Source: an uncultured Synechococcus sp. (lineage in GTDB: Bacteria > Cyanobacteriota > Cyanobacteriia > PCC-6307 > Cyanobiaceae). Taken from it: a stretch of 64,000 nucleotides of DNA. Within the stretch, counting starts at the first letter, position 1. Every line of letters starts with the position of its first letter. The notes below the pieces were generated by a model. It did not search any database. It was not told the DNA's origin and worked only from the letters and a program-made list of their open reading frames with translations. The DNA is taken from contig CAJXPL010000004.1 in assembly GCA_913057985.1 (NCBI GenBank), positions 41,387 to 105,386 on the forward strand, in the 5' to 3' direction. Made by a program: the position numbers and the translations under genes. Below are positions 19,399-27,150 of the stretch, piece by piece.

Positions 19399-22173
19399 AT
19401 GAACCAATCGACACCGGCCACGCCCCGATCCGAGCCCGATGTCGATCGCAGTGCTCCACTGAATCCCTTAGAAATCTTCCCCTTCTCTCTGGATGATTTT
19501 CAGCTGGAGGCCATGGATGCCCTCAACCAGGGACATTCGGTCGTGGTCAGTGCCCCCACAGGATCCGGCAAAACCCTGATCGGTGAATACGCCATTCATC
19601 GCGCCCTGGCCCACGGCCAGAAGGTCTTCTACACCACACCTCTGAAGGCTCTCTCCAATCAGAAACTGCGCGATTTCCGCGATCAGTTCGGTGCGGAGAA
19701 CGTGGGTTTGATGACCGGTGACCTCAGCGTGAATCGCGAGGCCTCCATCGTGGTGATGACCACGGAGATCTTCCGCAACATGCTCTACGCCGAGGCGGAT
19801 GAGCATGACGATCCTCTGGCTGATGTGGAAGCGGTGGTGCTCGATGAGTGCCACTACATGAACGATTCCCAGCGCGGCACGGTCTGGGAGGAGTCGATCA
19901 TTCACTGCCCACCCACGGTGCAGCTGGTGGCGCTCTCCGCGACCGTGGCCAATGCCGGGCAGCTGACCGACTGGATCGAGAAGGTTCATGGTCCGACCAC
20001 GTTGGTGATGAGTGACCACCGGCCGGTGCCGCTGCAGTTCAGCTTCTGCAGTGCCAAGGGGTTGCATCCACTGCTGAACGAAGCCGGTACGGGTCTTCAT
20101 CCCAACTGCAAGGTTTGGCGCGCGCCCAAGGGGCACAAGCGCAAAGGGCGTTCCCAGAGGCCGCCGCAACCCGAGCCACCACCGATCAGCTTTGTTGTGG
20201 CTCAGATGGCGGAGCGGCAGATGCTCCCGGCCATCTATTTCATCTTCAGCCGGCGCGGTTGTGACAAGGCGGTGCGGGACCTGGGGGTGCAGTGCCTGGT
20301 GACCCAGGAGGAGCAGGCGCGGATCAAGGAGCGCCTAACCGCCTACAGCCACGACAACCCCGAGGCCGTTCGGGATGGAATTCACGCTGATGCGCTGCTG
20401 CGGGGCATCGCTGCCCACCACGCCGGTGTTTTGCCCGCCTGGAAGGAGTTGATCGAAGAGCTTTTCCAGCAGGGGTTGGTGAAGGTGGTTTTCGCCACGG
20501 AGACTTTGGCAGCGGGCATCAACATGCCGGCTCGCAGCACGGTGATTGCGGCCCTCTCCAAGCGCACCGAGCGGGGGCATCGCCCGCTGATGGGCAGTGA
20601 GTTCCTCCAGATGGCCGGCCGGGCCGGCCGGCGGGGCCTCGACTCTCAGGGCTACGTCGTGACGGTGCAAAGCCGGTTCGAAGGTGTGCGTGAGGCAGGT
20701 CAGCTGGCGACAAGTCCCGCCGACCCCCTGGTGAGCCAGTTCACCCCCAGCTACGGCATGGTTCTCAACCTGCTGCAGCGCCACGATCTGGCCAAGGCCA
20801 GGGAGCTGGTGGAGCGCAGTTTTGGCCGCTACCTGGCGGGGCTGGACCTCGTGGAGGACGAGGAGAACCTGTCCCAGTTGCGGTTGCAACTCAGCCAGCT
20901 GGAGGGTGTCGCCGGCGACATCCCCTGGGAAGACTTTGAGGACTACGAAAAAATGCGTGGCCGGCTCCGCGAAGAGCGGCGCTTGCTCCGCATCCTTCAG
21001 CAGCAGGCCGAGGAGACGCTGGCCAATGAGCTGACGATGGCCCTGCAGTTCGCCAGCACCGGCACCCTGGTCAGCCTCAAATCGCCGCAGCTGCGGGGGC
21101 GCGTTGCGCCTGCGGTGCTCGTCGAGAAGGTGAAGGGGCCCGGTCAGTTCCCGCTGCTGCTCTGCTTGACCGATGAAAACGTCTGGATCCTGTTGCCCTG
21201 TCAGGCGGTGGTGAGCATCCATGCGGAGCTCAGTTGCCTGCAGGTGGATGGGCTGGAGGTCCCGGAGCTGTCCCGCTCGGGTGAGTTGCGCCATGGCGAT
21301 CAGGCCAGTGGTGGTTTGGCGTTAGCCGTGGCCCACATGGCCCGGCGCCACGACATGACCACCCCGCAATACGACCTGGCCGGAGAGGTGTTGACCCAGG
21401 CCCGGCTGGTGCGGGATCTCGAGCAGGAGCAGGAGCAGCATCCGGCCCATCGCTGGGGAGATCGCAAACAGCTGAAGAAGCACCGCCGGCGCATGGAAGA
21501 TCTGGAGCTGGAGATCGCTGAACGACAGCAGCTGTTGCATCAGCGAGCCAACCGCCACTGGGAGACCTTCCTGGCCTTGATGGAGATCCTGCAGCACTTC
21601 GGATGCCTCGATGAGCTGGATCCCACGGAGATCGGTCGCACCGTTGCTGCCTTGCGGGGCGACAACGAACTCTGGCTGGGGCTGGCGCTGATGAGTGGCC
21701 ATCTCGATGACCTCTCTCCCCCAGACCTTGCAGCGGTGTTCGAGGCAATCAGCACCGAGGTCAACCGCCCCGACCTGTGGAGTGGCTTCCCTCCCCCTGC
21801 AGCGGCCGAAGAAGCCCTGCAGGACCTTTCGGGTCTGCGTCGCGAACTGCTGCGGGCCCAGGAACGCGCCGGTGTGGTGGTGCCGGCCTGGTGGGAACCC
21901 GAGCTCATCGGTCTTGTGGATGCCTGGGCGCGGGGAACCTCCTGGAGCGATCTGATCGCCAATACCTCGCTGGATGAGGGCGATGTGGTGCGCATCATGC
22001 GCCGCACCGTGGACCTTCTGGCCCAGGTGCCTTACTGCGAAGCGATCAGCGAGCAACTGCGCAGCCATGCCCGTCAGGCTCTGAAAGCGATCAACCGCTT
22101 CCCCGTGGCCGAGGCCGAGGATCTGGTGCGGGCCTCCGCTGCGCTCAACCCGGCAACGGAGCGGGCCGCCTGA
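19399..22173 (+). CDS. DExH-box Ski2/Mtr4-like RNA helicase
   Basis: A 924-residue superfamily-2 helicase. The Q-like motif FQLEAMDAL is followed by Walker A SAPTGSGKT (51-59), motif Ia TTPLKALSNQK, motif II DECH (149-152), motif III SATVAN, then helicase-C motifs FATETLAAGINMPARS and GRAGRRG. The last 200 residues (EILQHFGCLDE through IMRRTVDLLAQVPYC) form a DSHCT-type domain. Homologues include eukaryotic Ski2/Mtr4 and the chloroplast helicase ISE2, which act in RNA processing or decay. It is the most substantial rightward gene after the micro-ORF region and stands alone. Confidence 0.93.
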   Translation: MNQSTPATPRSEPDVDRSAPLNPLEIFPFSLDDFQLEAMDALNQGHSVVVSAPTGSGKTLIGEYAIHRALAHGQKVFYTTPLKALSNQKLRDFRDQFGAENVGLMTGDLSVNREASIVVMTTEIFRNMLYAEADEHDDPLADVEAVVLDECHYMNDSQRGTVWEESIIHCPPTVQLVALSATVANAGQLTDWIEKVHGPTTLVMSDHRPVPLQFSFCSAKGLHPLLNEAGTGLHPNCKVWRAPKGHKRKGRSQRPPQPEPPPISFVVAQMAERQMLPAIYFIFSRRGCDKAVRDLGVQCLVTQEEQARIKERLTAYSHDNPEAVRDGIHADALLRGIAAHHAGVLPAWKELIEELFQQGLVKVVFATETLAAGINMPARSTVIAALSKRTERGHRPLMGSEFLQMAGRAGRRGLDSQGYVVTVQSRFEGVREAGQLATSPADPLVSQFTPSYGMVLNLLQRHDLAKARELVERSFGRYLAGLDLVEDEENLSQLRLQLSQLEGVAGDIPWEDFEDYEKMRGRLREERRLLRILQQQAEETLANELTMALQFASTGTLVSLKSPQLRGRVAPAVLVEKVKGPGQFPLLLCLTDENVWILLPCQAVVSIHAELSCLQVDGLEVPELSRSGELRHGDQASGGLALAVAHMARRHDMTTPQYDLAGEVLTQARLVRDLEQEQEQHPAHRWGDRKQLKKHRRRMEDLELEIAERQQLLHQRANRHWETFLALMEILQHFGCLDELDPTEIGRTVAALRGDNELWLGLALMSGHLDDLSPPDLAAVFEAISTEVNRPDLWSGFPPPAAAEEALQDLSGLRRELLRAQERAGVVVPAWWEPELIGLVDAWARGTSWSDLIANTSLDEGDVVRIMRRTVDLLAQVPYCEAISEQLRSHARQALKAINRFPVAEAEDLVRASAALNPATERAA

Positions 22174-22175
22174 GT

Positions 22176-23573
22176 TCAGGCGTCCGGAGCGGCCATGGCG
22201 CCGGTATTCACCTGCTGATCAAAGTCGGCTTCGCTGATGTGGCCGAGCTCCAGGGCCGCCTGCTTCAGCGTCAACCCCTGATGGTGGGCATGCTGAGCGA
22301 TGGCACTGGCCTTCTCGTAACCAATGCTGGGGGTCAAGGCGGTGACCAGCATCAAGGAGCGATCCACGAACCGCTGAATCTGCTCCCGATCCGGCTCCAA
22401 ACCCTCCACCAGGTTCTGTCGGAAGCTGGTCATGGCGTCCTTGAGCATGCGGATCGACTGCAGCAGGTTGAAGCCGATCAAGGGCTTGTAGACATTCATC
22501 TGCAGATGGCCGCCTGCGCCAGCGGCTGCCACGGCGCCATCGAGACCGATCACCTGGGTGCAGACCATGGCCATGGCTTCGCACTGGGTGGGATTGATTT
22601 TTCCCGGCATGATCGAGCTGCCGGGTTCGTTGGCGGGCAGCCGCAACTCGCCCAGACCTGCCCGGGGGCCACACCCAAGCAGCCGCACGTCGTTGGCGAT
22701 CCGGAGCATGGCCACCGCCAGCAGGCGAAGTTGGCCCATCGCTTGAACGAGGGCGTCATGGCCGGCCATCACCGCGAAGAGGTTGTCAGCGGGACGAACA
22801 CTGACGCCGGCGACCCGGCTCAGCTCTTCTGCAACGGCATGGCGGAAGCCCGGCGGCGTGTTCAATCCCGTGCCCACGGCGGTGCCTCCCAGGGGAAGAT
22901 CGCCAAGGCTGACCAGACAGTCCTCCAGCCATGCCTGGGCTTGTTTGAGTTGATCCCGCCAGGCGCCCACTTCATCGCCCAACCGCAGGGGCACCGCATC
23001 CTGCAGATGGGTGCGGCCAATCTTGACGATGGGCATCCAGGCCTGAGCTTTGGCATCCAAGGCCCGCACCAGGGCATCGAGCGCCGGCAGCAGCCCGTCC
23101 TTCAGGTGCTTGGCCGCGGCGACGTGGATCGCTGCGGGAAACACATCATTGGTGGATTGCGACCGATTGACGTGGTCATTTGGGTGCACTGGGGTGTGGC
23201 TGCCGAGGGCGGTGCCTGAAGCCTGAGACGCCAGATTGCTGATCACCTCGTTGATGTTCATGTTGGTCTGGGTCCCGCTTCCGGTCTGCCAGACCCGCAG
23301 CGGGAACTGATCGTTGTGCTGGCCAGCGGCAATGGCATCGGCCGCCGTGCAGATCAGCTCCACCTGTTGAGGGTTCAGAAGCGCATGCTCGCCGTTCACC
23401 GTGGCGCAGGAACGCTTGATCCAGGCCAGGGCCTGGATGATCTCGAGCGGGATCCGTTCGTCGCTGATGGCGAAGTTCTGAAGCGACCTCTGGGTCTGGG
23501 CTCCCCAGAGCGCTTCGGATGCCACCTCAATGCCCCCCAGGCTGTCGGTTTCAATCCTGAACGGCTGCGTCAT
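22176..23573 (-). CDS. fumC: Fumarate hydratase class II
   Basis: Interconverts fumarate and L-malate in the TCA cycle. The 465-residue length is normal for the iron-independent class. Visible signatures: GSGTQTNMNINEVI, TGLNTPPGF, and the superfamily stamp GSSIMPGKINP. I chose ATG 23573 (MTQPFRIETDSLG), which matches the family N-terminus; an earlier in-frame ATG adds 12 unlike residues. It is convergent with the helicase gene, with only 2 nt between stops. Confidence 0.96.
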   Translation of the reverse strand: MTQPFRIETDSLGGIEVASEALWGAQTQRSLQNFAISDERIPLEIIQALAWIKRSCATVNGEHALLNPQQVELICTAADAIAAGQHNDQFPLRVWQTGSGTQTNMNINEVISNLASQASGTALGSHTPVHPNDHVNRSQSTNDVFPAAIHVAAAKHLKDGLLPALDALVRALDAKAQAWMPIVKIGRTHLQDAVPLRLGDEVGAWRDQLKQAQAWLEDCLVSLGDLPLGGTAVGTGLNTPPGFRHAVAEELSRVAGVSVRPADNLFAVMAGHDALVQAMGQLRLLAVAMLRIANDVRLLGCGPRAGLGELRLPANEPGSSIMPGKINPTQCEAMAMVCTQVIGLDGAVAAAGAGGHLQMNVYKPLIGFNLLQSIRMLKDAMTSFRQNLVEGLEPDREQIQRFVDRSLMLVTALTPSIGYEKASAIAQHAHHQGLTLKQAALELGHISEADFDQQVNTGAMAAPDA

Positions 23574-23669
23574 CGGGTCCACGGCGCGATCGAGCGTTGC
23601 ATCGATCATCCGTGATCACTGTCCGTTGGTCGTGCCATCGTTCCGCTTCAACTGTTTCGGTGGTCTCCG

Positions 23670-24185
23670 GTGCAGGTTCACCGCTCCCATGGCATCGCTT
23701 TGCACGTGCCTGATGCCTCTTTGCCTCAGTTGCAGGGCTACCTGGCGCAGCCTGGGCGCCCGTTGAAGGCTCTGTTGAACCGCAACAAGGTGGAGCGGCT
23801 CGCGGATGGCCGCTTTCTTTATGCATCCCGGCCATATCAGTTGCTGAATTTTCAGCTTCAGCCTGAGGTGGTGTTCCGATCAAGCTGGGATGGCGATCAA
23901 CTCACCATTGTTTTTGAGCACTGCACGATTCATGGCCTTGGGCGGTTGCAGGATCTGGTGGAGTTTCAGTGCCAGGCCTGGATCCGACCCGAGCAGGAAC
24001 GCTTGATGGCCAAGGCAGATCTCAGTCTTGAATTCTCCCCGAATGGAGCAGGTGCTCTGTTGCCGAAGCCGCTGCTGCACCGCACCGGAGATCTCGCACT
24101 GCGTTTGGTGACGGATCGCTTGGAAAAGCGATGTCGCGCCGGATTGATCAAAGGTGCTCTGAATTGGGTTGCACGATTCCCCTGA
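23670..24185 (+). CDS. DUF1997 family protein
   Basis: A 171-residue protein with the DUF1997 pattern: VPDASLPQLQGYLAQPGR, then LNRNKVERLADGRFLYASRP and a beta-rich core (LNFQLQPEVVF, LEFSPNGAGALLP). This family is common in cyanobacteria and plants and resembles SRPBCC-like lipid-binding folds; its function is unknown. The start is GTG at 23670. The gene stands just before the AT-rich polysaccharide export genes. Confidence 0.85.
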   Translation: MQVHRSHGIALHVPDASLPQLQGYLAQPGRPLKALLNRNKVERLADGRFLYASRPYQLLNFQLQPEVVFRSSWDGDQLTIVFEHCTIHGLGRLQDLVEFQCQAWIRPEQERLMAKADLSLEFSPNGAGALLPKPLLHRTGDLALRLVTDRLEKRCRAGLIKGALNWVARFP

Positions 24186-24207
24186 AGCTGCTTAATTTCC
24201 TGGTGGT

Positions 24208-25029
24208 ATGGTCGGCGGATTGGGCCCCTCTACGTCTGGTGTTGTGGTGAGTGCGACGGCTTCAGCCAGGCCGGTGTTGACCTTCCGGAACTTCTCTCTT
24301 CGCTGCGATAAATCAGATCCTCGAATCTCATTCAAGGTTCCTTGGAATTGGGAGATTCCGCACGGAAAAAAGATTGCGATAATAACGAATAGTTCCTTTT
24401 TGCGCTATCAGCTGATTGCCGGCATCGCCGGGCTGGTGCCTCCTGTTTCGGGCGACTTGATCGCTGGAGGAGTTGTCGGTTGGCCTGTTGGAGGTTCAGG
24501 CGGTTTAGATAGTAAGTTACGGATTTCTCATTCCATCAATTTTTTAAAAATAGTCTATGGAGATTGTCTTGAAAGATCCTGTGTGAGTTTAGATGAATTT
24601 TGGGCCCTCTTGCTGGACCAATCCATCCATCCTAATCTTACAATTAAGGAGTTGTCAAAGGATCAAAAAGAGTTCTTTTACTTGGCATTGTCTGTCCTGT
24701 TTTCGTTTGATTGTTATCTGTTTCCTCAGTCAAAATTTTTGATGTCGAAGGCTGCAAGACAGCTTCGCAAGCTTCTGTTGAAGCAGGTTGAAGGGAAGAC
24801 TATTATCGCTACATCGAGCAATGGTAGGTTCCGCAGTGATTTTTGCAGTGAAGGTCTGGTGTTGAATCCCTATGGGGGAATTCTATATTCGGGTGGTCTT
24901 TCAGAATCAATCGAGTGGGCCAAATCTAACCTTAAATTATCGGACGATTTAGAGAAAGAAGACGAGCAGTTGCAGATGGGCTTGGACCTTCAAAATGCTT
25001 CAGATGATCTAAGTTCAGAGGTTATGTGA
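24208..25029 (+). CDS. KpsT/Wzt-like ABC-exporter ATP-binding protein with all catalytic motifs degenerated
   Basis: A 273-residue protein aligning along its length with KpsT-type ATPases of capsule ABC exporters. It has the typical opening (VLTFRNFSLRC), the KpsT-specific GWPVGGSGGL (about 91-100) and the C-terminal GGILYSGGLSESIEWAKS. However, the Walker A slot reads ITNSSFLRYQ (59-68) instead of GxxGxGKST. The signature slot reads LSKDQ (149-153), Walker B ends LFPQ (171-174) and the switch His is absent (IATSS, 200-204). The frame is intact, the DNA is AT-rich, and the stop overlaps the permease GTG. It is probably a retained pseudo-ATPase rather than an ordinary pseudogene; ATPase activity is unlikely. 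Confidence 0.75.
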   Translation: MVGGLGPSTSGVVVSATASARPVLTFRNFSLRCDKSDPRISFKVPWNWEIPHGKKIAIITNSSFLRYQLIAGIAGLVPPVSGDLIAGGVVGWPVGGSGGLDSKLRISHSINFLKIVYGDCLERSCVSLDEFWALLLDQSIHPNLTIKELSKDQKEFFYLALSVLFSFDCYLFPQSKFLMSKAARQLRKLLLKQVEGKTIIATSSNGRFRSDFCSEGLVLNPYGGILYSGGLSESIEWAKSNLKLSDDLEKEDEQLQMGLDLQNASDDLSSEVM

Positions 25030-25877
25030 GTCGTCAAAGAATGATGATTTTTTTCCAGCGTTTGTTTACAGCAATTCAGCGTCAGGTCGCTATTGTTCTT
25101 GCGATAGCGACCTATGAAAACAACAGAAAATCGACAGCGAGTTCAATTGGTGCGTGGGAAACGATTGTTGGACCATTGCAATTAATCTTGTTTTTTATCG
25201 GTATGCGCGTGGGTTTTAGTTTGTTGAGAGGTAGTAACAGGTTTGCCGCTGGTGGGACTTCAGACATGTACTTCAACGTCGTCATGTTTATCTCTACAGG
25301 ATTTATTATGGTTTTTCTTTTTCGTATTGTTGCCCTTAAGGCCTTGTCTGGCTTAAAATTAAGGGCACCATTGTATTACCCCAGAATCAAACCGCTTGAT
25401 ATTTTAATGGCCTTGGCTGTCAACGACTTTAGAGCAATAGCGACAATTTCTCTTGGGATTATGGGGTTGGTTTGGCTGTTTACATGGAGTTTTCAGCTGG
25501 ATAGTCCGGGCTTGGCGTTTGTTGTTTACATGTTAACTATTTTAATGGCAATGGGGTTTGGTATATGCGTTACTTTCCTTAGTAATTTAAACAAATGGAT
25601 TGTTAGAGTCATTAAGAGGTTAATTGCTCGAGTCTTGATCTTTACGTCTGGAATATTTTTTGCGACTTTTGAGCTTCCTGAATATGCACGCCCTTTTGTG
25701 ACGTGGAATCCTGTTCTTCACTCGGTCGAGCTTTTTAGATATTCAATCAATAATCAGTACCCAATTCCTGATATCTCTTTCAATTATCTGGTGTGCTGCT
25801 CTATGTTGCTGATTGGTTTCTCTTTGATTCTTTATCGAACGAACGAATTGCAACTGCTTGAGGCTAATGATGACTAA
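25026..25877 (+). CDS. Polysaccharide ABC exporter permease (KpsM/ABC-2 type)
   Basis: A 283-residue inner-membrane protein with six hydrophobic segments in the ABC-2 permease arrangement. It has the cytoplasmic helix region (YENNRKSTASSIGAWETIVG), the mid-protein LYYPRIKPLDILMA and the C-terminal FFATFELPEYARPFVTWNP followed by HSVELFR, which are strongly KpsM/Wzm-like. It would form the membrane channel for capsular or O-antigen glycan export. The GTG start overlaps the upstream KpsT-like stop by 4 nt. AT-rich relative to neighbours. Confidence 0.87.
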   Translation: MSRQRMMIFFQRLFTAIQRQVAIVLAIATYENNRKSTASSIGAWETIVGPLQLILFFIGMRVGFSLLRGSNRFAAGGTSDMYFNVVMFISTGFIMVFLFRIVALKALSGLKLRAPLYYPRIKPLDILMALAVNDFRAIATISLGIMGLVWLFTWSFQLDSPGLAFVVYMLTILMAMGFGICVTFLSNLNKWIVRVIKRLIARVLIFTSGIFFATFELPEYARPFVTWNPVLHSVELFRYSINNQYPIPDISFNYLVCCSMLLIGFSLILYRTNELQLLEANDD

Positions 25878-25922
25878 GTAATTTGTAATCATCGTCCAAA
25901 ATGTTTTCAATTCGATCTCCTT

Positions 25923-27131
25923 ATGCCTGAAGTGAATCCACCCTCTAACGTTTCCGCGCCTCTTCACAAAGAGAAGTCATCCTCTTCTATGACCGATTCA
26001 CTGCTATCGCCCGATCGTTCGGCAGTTGTTTGGAGAGAACGATTGAAGAGAGTTGCAAGGCCTCAGACTCTGATTTCAGTTTTCCTGGCAAGCTCGGCTT
26101 TTTATTGTTTTGTGATTGGTCGGGATCGTTATACGGCTGTGTCTGAGTTTGTGATTCAACAGGCGACACCTCTCAACACATCGGCGGCATCAGTTTTGGC
26201 AGGAGCAGCTGCTGCGCCTCAAGTTTTGACCTCTCTTGTGGATGGACAATATCTCCAGGTTTATCTTGAATCGTCTGATGTGAAGACCCGATTGTTTCCT
26301 GATTCAAAGCAGTTGGAACAGGACTACAGTGTCAAATTTCCTGATCTCTGGTCTGGCTTGTCTGCGAACAGTTCTGCTCCTCAGCAGCTTGATTTCTATA
26401 GAAAACAACTGTCTGTATCGCCACAGCCCTTAAGTGGCTCAGTTATTTTAAAGACTTCTGGATTTAGGCCTGAGCAGGCACTCAACCTCAACAACTCTCT
26501 GGTAAAACAATCACGACGTTTTGTAAATGAGGTGAATCAATCGATCAATGCCGATCAAAACAAATTTGCGAGAAAAGAAGTTCAGTTGGCTGAGATCAAT
26601 CTTAAAGCTGCAACCAGGAAACTCGAGCTTTTTCAGGAAAAGCATGGAAACTTAAGTGCCGAGACTGAGCAGGCTGCGACAAGTTCATTTATTTCTGGTC
26701 TTGAGTCGCAACTTGTTGAATTAAAGGTCGAGGAGGCTGCATTACGCCGCCAATACAGAGATCCAGATGCGCCGGAGGTTTCATTTGTTGCAGACCAGGT
26801 CAGTGAACTGCAAGCCCAGATCCGTGAAGAAAGAAAACGTGCCGTCAGCGCCAATGGACGAGATCTAAATACTCTTGCACTGGAAGAAGCTGGGTTGAGG
26901 TCAGATGTCGAGTTCGCCACCCAAACTCTTCAATCGGCACGCTTGGCATCAGATAACAGCCGACGTGAGAGTCAGCGTCAGTTGAAATTCGTGGTTGTTC
27001 TTAGTCAAGCTCAATTACCCGTAGCCCCTGATCACAATTGGCGGTGGCAAGCATTTCTTGCATCGGTCGGAATTGTTGTTGTGGCCTGGGGGGTTGGTGG
27101 ATTTGTTCTGAATGCGATGCAGAAGAGCTAA
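25923..27131 (+). CDS. Capsule export inner-membrane/periplasmic adaptor (KpsE-like)
   Basis: A 402-residue protein with one N-terminal helix (TLISVFLASSAFYCFVIG), a long periplasmic section predicted to be coiled coil around residues 200-340 (KEVQLAEINLKAATRKLELF, then AEQ/LE-rich repeats) and a C-terminal membrane helix (ASVGIVVVAWGVGGFVL). This two-helix architecture with a large central helical hairpin is that of polysaccharide co-polymerase proteins of the KpsE/BexC class, which link the ABC exporter to the outer-membrane channel. It follows the KpsM-like gene by 45 nt. No KpsD-like outer-membrane gene is seen in the window. Confidence 0.82.
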   Translation: MPEVNPPSNVSAPLHKEKSSSSMTDSLLSPDRSAVVWRERLKRVARPQTLISVFLASSAFYCFVIGRDRYTAVSEFVIQQATPLNTSAASVLAGAAAAPQVLTSLVDGQYLQVYLESSDVKTRLFPDSKQLEQDYSVKFPDLWSGLSANSSAPQQLDFYRKQLSVSPQPLSGSVILKTSGFRPEQALNLNNSLVKQSRRFVNEVNQSINADQNKFARKEVQLAEINLKAATRKLELFQEKHGNLSAETEQAATSSFISGLESQLVELKVEEAALRRQYRDPDAPEVSFVADQVSELQAQIREERKRAVSANGRDLNTLALEEAGLRSDVEFATQTLQSARLASDNSRRESQRQLKFVVVLSQAQLPVAPDHNWRWQAFLASVGIVVVAWGVGGFVLNAMQKS

Positions 27132-27150
27132 TTGAACATGACGGAATAAC

